From positions 496,001 to 560,000 of the forward strand of contig JAKZHN010000014.1 of the NCBI GenBank assembly GCA_037179335.1: DNA of 64,000 nucleotides, given 5' to 3'. Below are positions 25,075 through 36,439 of the stretch, in pieces. A model generated the notes under the pieces. It was not told the DNA's origin. It searched no databases and saw only the letters and a list, made by a program, of their open reading frames with translations. Source of the stretch: Cyclaneusma minus. Lineage: Eukaryota > Ascomycota > Leotiomycetes > Marthamycetales > Marthamycetaceae. The first letter of the stretch is position 1. Every line of letters begins with the position of its first letter. A program made the position numbers and the translations under genes.

Positions 25075-25582
25075 ATTATTGTGTTGATAATGAATGCATC
25101 AACATTCTCCATTGTGAACAAGCAAATGAAGTCACTCCCCGTCTCCACAGAACGAAACAAAAAGAGAGAGGAGGTATCCAATAAAATCATCTCACTGCGA
25201 TCGACAGAATAAGCCCTGGAAATACAGAATCTGAATGGCATGCCGTGCAGTGCCTCAAACAACGGGGATATCAGATTCAAATTAACTTGGGACAGGCCAT
25301 GTTCAGGCGCTCGAAGAACTAACAACCTACCTTGCAAATAGGCTTCGCATCTTCTTGTGAAATCTAATTAGGTGAGAGAGACAGAAACGCAAGAGAATTC
25401 AGGAAACGTAATATCGAAAAGCACCAAAGTCATGTTTGAGGGAATTAGGGAACAACTTGAACCAATGAACCTTCTCATCTTCGTGTTGTCGTTGAAGATA
25501 CTGTCTGGGTAAAGCTTCAAACTATCACCGGCTTGTCGTGGCTCTACTCCACATAAATTAGCGAAATGTACAATTGCGTACC

Positions 25583-25656
25583 TTCTGTCGCTCGGTGAAA
25601 CTCTGTCGCTTGCTGAAATCTTTGTCGATTCGGGGAGTCTCTGTCGATGACTGAAG
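25583..25656 (+). repeat. four tandem 18-19 bp units, CTGTCG...TGAA
   Basis: Units start at 25583, 25601, 25619 and 25638. The first two are CTGTCGCTCGGTGAAA and CTGTCGCTTGCTGAAA; the last two are more diverged. No known element is recognised. Confidence 0.6.
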
Positions 25657-26335
25657 CCTGTGTGGGTTCCTAAATCATCTGTCAGTCCACGCTCTGCCCA
25701 CCGGTTTCCTCAACCCAGTACCAGAAAACCTGTACCCCGTCGTTTCTTTTCATGCTTACCAAAGAATGTAGTCCAACAAGGACTAGCAGCTGTATAGCTG
25801 CGAAAAACCAGTTTTGTTGCACGTCGACGGAAATACAAGCCACAAATCATTCGACTCCAAATTTCGAGGAGGTTACGAAAGTACCAATCTTTTCTTTTAT
25901 CCCTGTTCGGAAAACCAGAACACACAATTCCTGTCCCCACCATCAGGTTTGCTGTAAAACTTGAAAGCCGATGTCAGTCTGTAGAAGAACTGCCTATGCA
26001 GGCAGCAGCTTAGACCACTCAGTACCTGTACAATGATACATTCTACCGTGGTCCGAGGGTCTGGATCAAAGCTTGACTGACAACTGACAAGCGCATTCCA
26101 TTTTGGCAGGCTATGTGCACTGTTCAGGAGGCGCGGGAGCAAGGTTTGGAAATAGCTTTCACTAATCTTGCAGTTAAGGCGTCCTTCACCGACAAGGTCC
26201 GTCCGTTCGATGAGATCGCGGGAAGTCAATCGAGAATTGGGGCACCAGGGGCTAGAGTTTGGCGGATTTGCATTTTCTGTTGATGCCCAAGACACTGACA
26301 GATTACAGAAGTCACTTTGAGATATTTCTATCTTA

Positions 26336-26366
26336 ACGTTGTCACGTTGTCACGTTGTCACGTTGA
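26336..26366 (+). repeat. 8-bp tandem repeat ACGTTGTC
   Basis: Nearly four head-to-tail copies of ACGTTGTC, ending as ACGTTGA. It is a simple minisatellite with no other feature attached. Confidence 0.9.
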
Positions 26367-26700
26367 CTGGAGCATGAGGTCAATTTAAAGTCTCTTCAAG
26401 TTGGTAGTCATGCACCGAGAATTCAGGGGCGATTAGAAGAGGAAACTCGAGAATTGAGTGCGAAAGTATTGAATAAATATTGTAAAGCTATGTACAAGTT
26501 ACAATCGACAGCATTAAGATAAGCGCGGCAAGCGGTCTATCAATGCGGTCTACCAATTCCAAAGCAAATTTTCGCTGTCCAAATATGATCGTCCATGCAA
26601 ATGCGGCTCAACAAAGGAAAGTGTGTGAAGTGTGTGTTCAACTGTCCATCCACAATCTATCTCCAACCCCAAGCTGTCGCAAAATCCGAGGGCGATGCAT

Positions 26701-27294
26701 TTACAAGTACTCGTAGGCGGTAGCGTCGTTGACAACGGAGGCAGCAATGTCGAAGCCAAGGCAGTCGTCAGTGTTGCCGGAAGGAACAGCAGAGTTGGGG
26801 ATGCCCTCGATGTCGGCAAAGACCTGGTAAGAGGTCAAGTCCGTGGTGGGGCAGGCGAGGAAGCCCGTGCCGGCGGAGTTGGTGATCATGTCGATACCGT
26901 TCTCGCTGGTGTAGGCACCCCAGCCGCCAGTGACAGAACCCTCAGGCATTGCGGCGCTGTGGGGCTGGGTGAACTCGATGGCTCCGGAGGCAGCGATGTA
27001 GAGCTGCTGGCCGCCGGCGACGTCGACGTTCATGTAGGCGTTGCCGGAGCGGAGGGTGATGGAGGTGGTGTTGATGTAGGACTCGCAGTCGGCGACGGGG
27101 TCGCAGTAGGTGGCGGTCTCCTTGCCGATCCAGATGGTCGAGCTGTTGGCGTTGAGGGATTGGAAGTGGACGGGGGAGGCGGAGCGGAGGGCAATCCACT
27201 CGGCGGAGTAGGGGAAGGTGATGGCGCGCTTGGCGAGGGGAGAGGCTGCGGCCAAGGCAGGGAGGATGGCAACGATAGCGGCGACGGCGTGCAT
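26701..27294 (-). CDS. secreted cell-wall protein, PhiA-like
   Basis: Intronless, 197 aa. The signal peptide (MHAVAAIVAILPALAAASP) is followed by LAKR, a likely Kex2-type dibasic site, so the mature chain would start near AITFPYS. The body resembles fungal PhiA/IgE-binding-like surface proteins: an early segment EWIALRSASPVHFQSLNA, a mid segment with YINTTSITLRSGNAYMNV, then a GGWGAYTS segment and FLACPTTDLTSYQVFADIEG near the end. Four Cys are present (DPVADC and its upstream partner, ACP and DDC), consistent with two disulphides. Asn-Ser/Thr sites (NSST, NTT) suggest N-glycans. In Aspergillus, PhiA contributes to conidial wall and phialide formation. The family call is by pattern, not a search. 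Confidence 0.72.
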   Translation of the reverse strand: MHAVAAIVAILPALAAASPLAKRAITFPYSAEWIALRSASPVHFQSLNANSSTIWIGKETATYCDPVADCESYINTTSITLRSGNAYMNVDVAGGQQLYIAASGAIEFTQPHSAAMPEGSVTGGWGAYTSENGIDMITNSAGTGFLACPTTDLTSYQVFADIEGIPNSAVPSGNTDDCLGFDIAASVVNDATAYEYL

Positions 27295-30216
27295 GTTGAC
27301 GGTTTGGGGGTGGTGTTTTTAAAAGTTGAAGTTTGGAGTGGAAGTTGTGTAGAGAGTTGGACTGTTGGGAAGATGCTTTGAGTTGTAGTGGTAGTGATGA
27401 AAGCGAGTGGATGAAGCTGATGAAGTTCTGTTGTCGAGGGACAGAGGCTCAAGTTATATAAGAAATGTCAGGTCGAGGCTGGGGAAGAAGGTTTGTCCCA
27501 AGCATCGAAGGTTAAAACAGATACCGACAGCACCTACCCACAACACCTACCCACATTGATCCAGTCTCGGCCCATCTGCCCAATTACATGTACTGCCCCT
27601 GTCCCTAATCTCGTGTTTGCGGAGAAACCTCCTCTGGTCGTTGCCAAGAGATCGACGTCACAATCATGTACATGGACATCTTCATGTTCTCTCGTATCGG
27701 CTCTCGGGACCACATATCCAAGCCACATTCGGTAGTCCAGCAAGTTCATCGAATTCGATCTCGAGCATCTGCCATCGCCAGCATGAACGGCTCGTCTGGG
27801 TCCGTCGCGATGGTCCAAAAATACCAGCCGCCAGTGTCAAAAAGCTTCGACCGACACAGCCGCCAGACCAACGGTGACTACCGCAGGTCCGCAGTCCCGG
27901 CAGAGCAGAGTGAACCTTGTCTGCTTGTCACGTTGTTGTATTTCGCCTCATGTCGTTGGGAAATTCGCCCATCGGCGTGCCAGCCCCTCCCTGCCAGAAA
28001 TAAGCATAAATTCATTTAGCGGGGCATAAACGAGCTTCGACGCTAATATGATCCCCACATAGCCACAATAACGTCTGTGCCACGGAGGTCGCCCTCTGAA
28101 AAGGGGCTAGCCCTGCATTGATTGCCGCTGCATCAACGGGCCGTTGACATTTGGGGCTATGTTTATATCTCGTTTAGCCTGCGCCTCACGGCTTTTGAAG
28201 GGCCGCCGAGGTTACTGTAGCATCGGACGGCGACAACAACGACGACGGATCTCGCAATGCCATCACGAACCTTATGCTGAATGCATTCAACAAATGGAAC
28301 TTCCGAGTGCCGAACTGGCTGGGCAGACTGGCAAGGCTGAATCGTGCAATCATCCGGCAAATGAAGAAAGTCTGTTTCCAACTCAGGCACGCAAATCAGG
28401 AGTAGAGCAGCCTCAGAATAACATGCCATGAAAACCGGGAAAGGTCTCCACAACCTGCCGAGCTGTTCCCTGCCGAGTGCCGAACATGAACTCATGCTGT
28501 TGCTCACCGGAGAGCACGCTCCAGTAGTCTCTAGCTCCACAAGCTCGAACATCGATGAGCGGAAATGGGATGTTTGCGAGCACCGAGAGAAAATGTTGGT
28601 GATAGGTAGGTACAGGGTCCAAGCAATGAATGATTACTGATACTAGCCATTCACATTCGGAGTAAATTAAGCTACATAAACAACATCCATGGACACCCGC
28701 CACGGGCAAACTGAATCCGAGAATCATGTTCAGGGGTCCCCATCATGTCAATAGTAAGATCATCTTATTCCGAATCCGTCTCCACAAACCTCCTTCTCGA
28801 AACAACTCCAGTCCACCGTGCGGTCCTCGGATAACATCATAGGTGCATACATGTACAGACTTCACTGCTCTCCTACATGTATCACCCACATAGGAATTCT
28901 GTCGATGATCGCAGCTCCACGCTCCCCATCTAACCCGCATAATAGATTAATTGTTCCTGCCAGGCCAGACCTGCCTGTTATTCTCCGCGCGCCTAACCAA
29001 CATCTCGTATCCCTTCAAGGCTCATGCCCAACTCCCGGCCAACTTTCCCGCGCGGCATCAAGCTTCCGAACTCTCCACTCAACCTGGCCTCCGGATTCCA
29101 CGACTTGGCATCTGTCATTTCTCGCTTTGCAAAGCATAACGAACCCCCATTAATGCGTGTATCCTCGTAACATCCAGAACCTTCGCAAGTCAGTTTTCTG
29201 CACTTTCCCACCTTCCTGTCTAAAGCTTCTTCCGAATCCGCAATCGCACGTTGCGCTTGAGTTGGCCAGAACCCGACGAGCCGGAGCTTGGCTTCCTTGT
29301 CAGGCTCGATCTGGGCTTGAGCTTCAGAGCTTGGTGCACGTGGGCATGGCCACAAATGGCTGCACGGGTTTGACACTGGAACATGGCCACAAAAGACCAA
29401 GCATCCGGATGCACCTTGAGCTTGAATTTAAGAGATTTTTGAGTTGAGCATGGCCACAACAGAAGGTCAAGCATCCGGCAAGCAACAGCGGCCCCACCGA
29501 CCCCTAATTCTAAAATAAATGTCTATTTGATCAGTCTTCCTATGAACCGTTTCCGTTCTCACAGCCTTGAGCATCTCAGCCTGCTTCCTCGCCAAGTCCT
29601 CTTTACCTAATAATGAAACAGAGTGTTGGATTTGGAACAATAAAATGATGGGCGAAAATAAACGACGGGACATGGAAAGTGGGACCCTCTGAACCTCCCC
29701 CAACCAGCCCAAGCTGCACTGCCCAACCCGCTCACCAAGCTCTCGTTTTTCAATTACCGAATTTGACCATCTCTTCGTATTTTGCCCTCCTCGTCTAAAT
29801 GCCATCATGCCCATCATCACGTTCCAGCAAGCTCCTCGGACCCTAGCCACTGTTTCCTGCACACTGCCCGTCTGCACGTCTTCGTATCCTGCAGTAGCCC
29901 AAAAGCCTAATACGAAGTCCCTATTTCTGTCCCCATTTCTGTCCCCAACCGCAGCAACATCATACACCATGCACATCCTGTAGAAGCGGTCGCCGAAAAC
30001 GGAAATCGAGATCTCCCTCTTTCAGTCAGTCGAACAGGAAAAAGCAAAGCAAAGCATGACAGACATCGCCAGAGCTCTCCAGCGATCTCGTGATGAAGCT
30101 TTGGTATATTTTTGGCATCAATCTGACATTACGGATCACCCACCAAGCTACATGTAGGCATTCCTTACTCGAGCTTTCCCCCACAGCCCCTCACCAGCAT
30201 CACTACATCAACATAC
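27295..30216. other. gene-poor interval, no gene seen
   Basis: About 2.9 kb between the divergently arranged PhiA-like gene and the 3' end of the lipase. Open frames up to 169 codons occur (29467-29976, minus), but none has a domain, signal peptide or sensible composition. A small interspersed repeat at 29345-29478 is listed separately. Confidence 0.4.
29345..29478 (+). repeat. interspersed CATGGCCACAA / CAAGCATCCGG repeats
   Basis: CATGGCCACAA occurs at 29345, 29382 and 29449. The last two copies are each followed by CAAGCATCCGG, at 29398 and 29468. The spacing between copies is irregular. It may be a decayed tandem duplication of about 70 bp. Confidence 0.75.
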
Positions 30217-33200
30217 TCAATCAACCACACCCCTCTGCAGCGCCGCAAGACTAGCCTCATACCGACCCGGCGAATGATCCAGTAACATACTCTGCCCAAA
30301 ACACAGCTCCCCAAACTTCCCCTCCACATCTCTCACATACCTCAGCACCGCCCTCGTCGCCGGCCTTCCCAAATGCCCCGCCGCATGCCCAGCACCAGCA
30401 GCACTCTCCCCACTCGAAGCACCAAACGCCTCGCGCCTTAGCACCGGCTGTGCGCCAACCCCGAACACCTCGCCCGGCGGCACCAGCTTCGCGCTCAACA
30501 TGCTCGCGCGCAGTGTTTTCAGACTCGCATACGCCCACTGATCATCTTCAGCCAGCCCGCGCACAGCATCGTTGCCATACCAGCGATCCGCAAAGCCGGA
30601 TGTGAGGGCGTCCCAGACGCGATTCCGCACTTCTGCTTTGGCACCCGATGTGTCGGTTTTGAAGGCTAGTGCTACGGCTTGCATATCGTGCAGGACACCG
30701 AGAGAAAGATAGGGCACTAGATCTTGGCCGTTTACGATGGTGGTTATGAGGCCGCGAGTGGCGAGACGAAGAGATGGGGAGACTGTGGCTGGTGGGCCGT
30801 AGGCGTAGACGTGGATGGGACGGCCTGGAGGGAGTTGCATTACTGGCGCACCTTGTGATCCAGATGTGGATGCGCGAAGGTTGCCTGAGGTGAGGAGAAG
30901 TTGGGGGAGAGAGGCGGTTGTGACGAAAGCTGAACCGCTGCTACTGCTGCTACTGGGCTCTGAGATCATGATTGCCAGAAGCGCAACTACGCCGCCGCCG
31001 AGCGAATGTCCTGTCAATACGATACCGTAGTCGGGAAATTCTTCCAAGGCCGCTCTGAGCGTAGCGAGGACTTTTCCACCGCCGCCGCTCAGGAGGCGCC
31101 TTGCGGAGGAGTGGATGCCTTTGTGGACGCTGTAGGCTTTTCCCCGCCAAGTCATTTCATCATAGTCGCATGTCATGTCTGTGAGGACGTCTTCAAAACC
31201 TAGCGTACCTCGGCAGGTAAGTACCACGGCTTTGGAATCGTGATCGATGGACACGAAATGAACCATCGGAACACCCGTGTTGGTCTGACCAGTAGCATCT
31301 GTGCCTCCCTGCGGATCGACAAATGAAGAAAGCAAGATCGTATCTGCGGGCAGCTGGGTATGGCTTGAAAAGGAATGATGTTCGTGATGATGTAGATTGT
31401 CGGCTAGAGGTGCTGTGCTGGTATTCGATGTTATGCCCATCACGCGCATGAAGTGGGACCCATACGAGGCTGTTGCGAAACGCACAAACCTCGAGATGTT
31501 GTGGACAAAGTGATTGTCTGGGAACAATCCGGGGATATGTCCAGTTCTGGCGAGTCCCTGCAGTGTCTCCCTGTCGTCATAGACACTCTTCTGTGGCCTG
31601 GCGACGGCAAGAGACATGTCCGAGTTATCTCCAGGCAAGGTGTATATGCTTGGAACGTACGACTTTGCTCTTCTATGACTTCTTGGTGATGTAGGTACAC
31701 CTAATGATGCCGTATTCTCTGGCCTGGTCCTCATGAGAGCACTGTGAGACCGGATGTGACTTCTCGTAGCTACTGGCGAGTTGGGTCGAGTCGGATCATT
31801 GGAATGTATGGAATATGTCTCTGTTTGAGATACCATAGAATCACGGCGATGCTCATGGATGGAATAATAACTTGTTCGGGACGGGCTTCGATAGGCATCG
31901 TGACCGAAAGTTCCCAAATCGCGGGATGAGAATGGATTAGATGCTCCTCGCCGAGGAGTGCGCGGTGTTGACGGTGCATTCCGAGCAGGGACAATACTTG
32001 AGCCCCTTGGGGCAACTGGTACACGGGATATTGTTGAAGGCTTGGGAGGCAATGGTTTGTTTGCTCCCCACGCTGGTCTTTGTGCACTCGAACTAGATTC
32101 TGGCATGTTGCTTGGGCCACTAGTCGAAGGTTCTTTGGTGAATAGATTCGTCAATGCTGTGGTGGATCCTTTCTTGAGTGCACTTCTAAAGCTCTTCTTG
32201 TCTGACCTCTTTGCTGCTGATGCATCTGATTTCGTCTTCTTGGCCGCAGGCCTCTTCCCGGCCGCGTTGAGTAGACTCGGACTATCTGAAGTGTTTAGTG
32301 ACGACGACGAACTGACGGGCTTCCTAGTCCGCTTCTCATTTGCTGAATTGCCAGCCGTCGGAATTGGTATCCGTGAAGGGGTTGTATTGTCATCGCCTTC
32401 CGAGGTCCGAGTCCTTCTCAGGGACGTTGATGTTCCTGGGCGAGGAGGTGTCGCTGGTTCATCTGGACCAAAGGACAAGGGAGAGAAGGTATGGAGTTCT
32501 CGGTTTAGAATCGGTTTTTCACTAGGTCCAGGGTCCTGTCCCAGCTCATGCGCGTCGGAAACCTCTTCTGCTCCAAGTACATCGCCCATTTCAGTCCCTT
32601 CCTCGTCATCCGAATCTTCTTCTTCCTCATCGAAATCCTTGATCAGAAAGTTGGCAGACTCGGGGTGGTCACCCGCCTCGATGTTTGCACCTTGCGTGTT
32701 GTTCCTTCTGATTCTATAGACCACACGATATTGAGGTTGAGAAACATCAGACTTCCCTTCACTTGGTAGAAGATGACTCGAACCGGGCCTATTAGCAGTA
32801 TGGACATTTTCTTCTATCAACTCGACTCCGGGTGGAGGGGCTAGATCTGGCAAATGTGCACCAGTCACTTCCAGCGTGATAGTTTTTGTGGTTGTAGTAG
32901 ACGTCGTGATCGACACTCGCGCACCGGGCGGCAACTGTTCCATGATATGGTTTCTCAAATCCAGCTCGAGCTCTTCCGTCGCATCCAGTTCTCTCTTCCA
33001 GTCCGGTCGACTAATCGTCTCTATGATTTGCTCATGTCCGGATGCGGTGACGAATGACATTGGCCGTCCTTCATCCGGCGTGGTCAAGTCCGAACCGGGC
33101 GTCGCATCCTGTGGTGTCCTTGAACCCCTGTTTGTGGTTCCAACAACGTCTGCCTTTCGACCGTCATCAAGTATGACTATGTCCCACAATACTTCTTCAA

Positions 33201-33843
33201 CTCGAGCCTTCTTCTGATCCCGAGCAGTCAACTCATGGCACCATCTTTGCAATAACGCTAGACTGCACAGCCCCAGCATGAGGTCGGAAACCGAGACCTT
33301 TTCACCAGGTGCGCCGGTTGCTGGGTTTTGGAACTCTCGTCTAATAAGGGTGATAATGCTTGCAATAGCTCTCGATGAATCGGTCGAGCCCAGTATGGAA
33401 TCGAGGACAGCAAGGACATGCTGTGACAGGTCTGAAGCAGAATACAAAGCAGCGGCGGAAAACTGGAAGCTCGTCGAAGCGACAAAAGAGATCGAAGTAA
33501 TGGTCGAGTGGAGGGTTCCCAAGCTTCGTTCTAGTATGTTTTCAGCATCTGAAGCGCCAAGTTCCCCCCGACTCCTAGCAACAACATCTCGACCGGCCCT
33601 CGTCAAGACAGCTTCCAATACGGCACGACTGACTTCCAAGCTGGTCAAAGTAGTTGCCCGTGCTCCGCTGATGGTGAGTCCGCCAACAAAGGATCCAAGG
33701 CCCAGAAGTAAAGAAGAGGATCTCGTCACCAAGCTGATGGCGTTTGCGATCGGAGATGGAAGCAAAGTTGGGGTATCGGAAAGCTCGACATGTCTCACAA
33801 GCTGAGACCCCTCGTTCTCGTCATCTTCGTCCAGGTCCGACAT
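30217..33843 (-). CDS. class 3 lipase, diacylglycerol-lipase-like
   Basis: Intronless 1,208-aa protein. The C-terminal third carries an alpha/beta-hydrolase lipase_3 domain (about residues 750-1195). The catalytic triad is readable: Ser947 in GHSLGGG, Asp1041 in NGQDLVPYLS, and His1190 in LLDHSPGRYE. The oxyanion segment VVLTCRGTLGFEDVLTD precedes it. Family members of this shape hydrolyse sn-1 acyl chains of diacylglycerol or phospholipid. The N-terminal 750 residues have hydrophobic stretches near 30-70 and long disordered, Ser/Pro/Thr-rich tracts with an acidic run (DEEEEDSDDEEGTEMGD). The start is the first ATG, MSDLDEDDENEG. The exact substrate is unknown. It is divergent to gna1. Confidence 0.9.
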   Translation of the reverse strand: MSDLDEDDENEGSQLVRHVELSDTPTLLPSPIANAISLVTRSSSLLLGLGSFVGGLTISGARATTLTSLEVSRAVLEAVLTRAGRDVVARSRGELGASDAENILERSLGTLHSTITSISFVASTSFQFSAAALYSASDLSQHVLAVLDSILGSTDSSRAIASIITLIRREFQNPATGAPGEKVSVSDLMLGLCSLALLQRWCHELTARDQKKARVEEVLWDIVILDDGRKADVVGTTNRGSRTPQDATPGSDLTTPDEGRPMSFVTASGHEQIIETISRPDWKRELDATEELELDLRNHIMEQLPPGARVSITTSTTTTKTITLEVTGAHLPDLAPPPGVELIEENVHTANRPGSSHLLPSEGKSDVSQPQYRVVYRIRRNNTQGANIEAGDHPESANFLIKDFDEEEEDSDDEEGTEMGDVLGAEEVSDAHELGQDPGPSEKPILNRELHTFSPLSFGPDEPATPPRPGTSTSLRRTRTSEGDDNTTPSRIPIPTAGNSANEKRTRKPVSSSSSLNTSDSPSLLNAAGKRPAAKKTKSDASAAKRSDKKSFRSALKKGSTTALTNLFTKEPSTSGPSNMPESSSSAQRPAWGANKPLPPKPSTISRVPVAPRGSSIVPARNAPSTPRTPRRGASNPFSSRDLGTFGHDAYRSPSRTSYYSIHEHRRDSMVSQTETYSIHSNDPTRPNSPVATRSHIRSHSALMRTRPENTASLGVPTSPRSHRRAKSYVPSIYTLPGDNSDMSLAVARPQKSVYDDRETLQGLARTGHIPGLFPDNHFVHNISRFVRFATASYGSHFMRVMGITSNTSTAPLADNLHHHEHHSFSSHTQLPADTILLSSFVDPQGGTDATGQTNTGVPMVHFVSIDHDSKAVVLTCRGTLGFEDVLTDMTCDYDEMTWRGKAYSVHKGIHSSARRLLSGGGGKVLATLRAALEEFPDYGIVLTGHSLGGGVVALLAIMISEPSSSSSSGSAFVTTASLPQLLLTSGNLRASTSGSQGAPVMQLPPGRPIHVYAYGPPATVSPSLRLATRGLITTIVNGQDLVPYLSLGVLHDMQAVALAFKTDTSGAKAEVRNRVWDALTSGFADRWYGNDAVRGLAEDDQWAYASLKTLRASMLSAKLVPPGEVFGVGAQPVLRREAFGASSGESAAGAGHAAGHLGRPATRAVLRYVRDVEGKFGELCFGQSMLLDHSPGRYEASLAALQRGVVD

Positions 33844-34933
33844 GATGTGCGTACACTCTTCTTCTGTTGCAAGATAGAGCAGTGTTGCATTTGGAAAGGA
33901 GGTGCTGGTATCTGTATAGGAGGTACGATGACTTGAAAATCAACTGCGCAGCCTCTCCCTCCGACTAGATGTGGCGTGCTCTGTGGCGGCCAGAATCCGA
34001 TAACGAAGTCCAATATCAGTGGCTAGGTGGTATGCTAAAAGCTAGTTTTGTTGGGAATACTCTCTTCTATTGAGAAGAAGTAAGTGATGGCTATTGGCCG
34101 GTAAAGGGGTTTGACGTGTCGAGGTTCACGTTCTGGAATCTTTTGCATTTGCTTGTCTTAGCTGTTTGCATGTGACAATGACGCCGAATAGCACCGGAGG
34201 AACGACCGAAGGAGAGTTAAATGCAGAAAAACTCACCCTTCCTCCATCTCATAGTTGTGGCATGTGAGAGGCCAACTGGAAAGCACAACGCGCTGGAAGT
34301 CACACTTTTCATTGAAGAGCCCAGAGCCAGGATCCATGTCCTGAGTTCATGCTTGGATCTGCGGGCCGCACTCGATGCCCTGGATGAAACTGTGAAACCT
34401 GAGTATCCTCTTAACTCGAAACTTGGCTCACCTTCAGACGGATCTTTCGGAGCTCGTCGCCAACCTTTGATATTGGTTCAAATGATATCTCAGCCTTCAC
34501 GTTGATAAGTGCAAGGTTTTGGCATTTTTGTGAGCTGAATGTCCTATAAATAGTAGCATGTGCACCCTGCACGTGGCACGCGCGGCTGAGGCCCGCTAGC
34601 GTCCGTGGCTTAGCCTTGTCGTTTCCAGGGAATGACTATTGAGAAACCAAGACAACACTTCGCAGCAAACCCCTGATTTGACAAAGAAACTTTCCATCAG
34701 AAACTGCTGTCTTCTTGTTCCTTCTGCTTTCTCAAGCTTGAAGCTCCACCCTTCAACTATTAATCTCGTCTCCCAGGAATAATACCCCACTGCCCCTCGA
34801 TCCGCCGTTGCGCCTAACCCCCCCCCTTACCTCCTAGCTCAAAGGACAGCTTTCCACCCCTCGAACCTCTCCCAAAGAGCTCCTTCGGAACTTCTCAAAC
34901 GCAATACCTCCCGAATAATCCAACCCCCCATAC
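33844..34933. other. divergent promoter region, lipase / gna1
   Basis: About 1.1 kb. Nothing beyond promoter sequence is recognised. A run of eight C residues lies near 34820. Confidence 0.45.
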
Positions 34934-35642
34934 ATGCCCTCAGCCGACACAATGCTCGTCCAAGAATCCAACGACTCCAATGGCACATCCCAAGAACCAC
35001 CCCTCTTCTCCGCAGACCTCATCAACCCCGAAATAGCTGCCACTCTGCCCGAAAACTACACCATCCGACCAATTCGGAAAAGCGACTACGCCCGCGGCTT
35101 TCTCGACTGCCTGCGCGTTCTGACCACCGTCGGCGATGTCACAGAAGAGCAGTGGAACGAGCGCTACGACTGGATGAGCACCCAGGGCGCAGGGGGTTAC
35201 TATCTGCTATGCGTCGATGACGGATCAAGAATTGTAGGAACTGGCGCATTAATCGTGGAAAGGAAATTGTACGTACCATCTCCTTTACTCCTCTATCCGG
35301 CCCTGATTGCCTCCTTCGCATCATTCTCCCACCCAGGTCCTCTTTTCTTTGAGATGTCGAGTTCCAAGAGCTACACTAACTTATTTGTTCTTGCATAGTA
35401 TCCACAACTTAGGTATGGTCGGCCACATCGAAGATATCGCCGTCCTCAAAGACCAACAAGGAAAAAAACTCGGCCTAAAAATCATCCAAGCGCTCGACTA
35501 CGTAGCTGCGCAAGTCGGCTGCTACAAGAGCATTCTCGATTGCTCGGAAGCCAACGAGGGCTTCTATATCAAGTGCGGCTTTAAGCGTGCGGGCTTGGAG
35601 ATGGCGCATTACCATGAGGGCGGACCAAAGGGTGCGCCATAG
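34934..35642 (+). CDS. gna1: glucosamine 6-phosphate N-acetyltransferase
   Basis: GNAT-family enzyme that makes N-acetylglucosamine 6-phosphate from acetyl-CoA and glucosamine 6-phosphate, on the path to UDP-GlcNAc and chitin. One intron (35269-35398) gives 192 aa. Family landmarks: LPENYTIRPIRKSDYARGFL at the start of the domain, the substrate segment EERKF-IHNLGMVGHIEDIAV read across the splice, the acetyl-CoA loop QGKKLGLKI, and LDCSEANEGFYIKCGF. The ending EMAHYHEGG is typical. A second ATG at 34952 could also serve as start; the segment before LFSADLIN is variable in the family, so this is unsettled. Cytosolic. Confidence 0.96.
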
Positions 35643-36439
35643 CCAAAGAGCACGTAATCCCAGTTCAAAGAGCTTTGCTTGGAGATCGACGTGATACTGG
35701 GCGCTGCGGCGAGGCTGTGACTCTGGGGAGTTGGCAAGGTGGCTGTTGGATGTAGGATACTAGGAGAGTGAGCATTTGCAGTGGCGTTTGAGATATAGGA
35801 ACGGGGGGTAAAACGGAACTTTTGTGAGGCATTGGGTTTGCTGATTTTTAGCATCATTTATCAGAAATTCGGAGCTTTCTGAGTATGAGGCTGTGCTACA
35901 GGCTTCCCAAAAATCAAAAAGGATTATTTGCAGCCGCTTCGCGGGCATGAAAGTAACCCGCTCCTTGAAGCAATTCCCTTGCTTCGATTTCTACAACATC
36001 GGTTATGCTCACCGGTGATTGGACTGTGGACAAGACCGGAAGTCAAGTTAGAATCGACAAAGCTCTCCGACCCTCGGCGCGATGCTCCAGATTTTGACAA
36101 TTACTATATTTGGTGTCTTCCTAATACTCGGTTTGTAATTGTTACCCATTCTGCTTTCCCTTATGAGGTCTGGAATACTAGGTCGTCAAATTCCGACACC
36201 CTACTGACTACATGCAAGCTCAACTGTCCCGTGATTTGGCTGTTCTACGATGTTACGATGCGACAAATCCTCGAAGTCATCCCCGAGCAAGTGACCAGTC
36301 ACCTATGACGGTCCCACGAATTGGTATAATCTGTGAACTTTCACTTTAAGTCGGCGTTCCCTCGTCCTACTCATCGTTCTAGAACACGCCTTCTCTCTTG
36401 ATTGAACTCCACCAGTTTCCCACAATGCAATGTCAACCG
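35643..36439. other. intergenic, gna1 to pseudogene
   Basis: About 0.8 kb without a convincing gene. The first part is the gna1 3' flank. The rest may contain the decayed promoter of the broken hydrolase gene that follows. Confidence 0.45.

Larger units (their letters stand above)
25075..26700. other. intergenic, no gene seen
   Basis: About 1.6 kb without a convincing gene. A minus-strand open frame at 25897-26295 has no domain. Two small repeats lie here and are listed separately (25583-25656 and 26336-26366). Confidence 0.45.

Noticed and set aside
25897..26295. 132-codon minus-strand open frame
   Set aside because: No domain, no secretion signal, irregular composition.
29467..29976. 169-codon minus-strand open frame
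   Set aside because: No signal peptide, domain or fungal-like codon pattern, and no intron structure around it.
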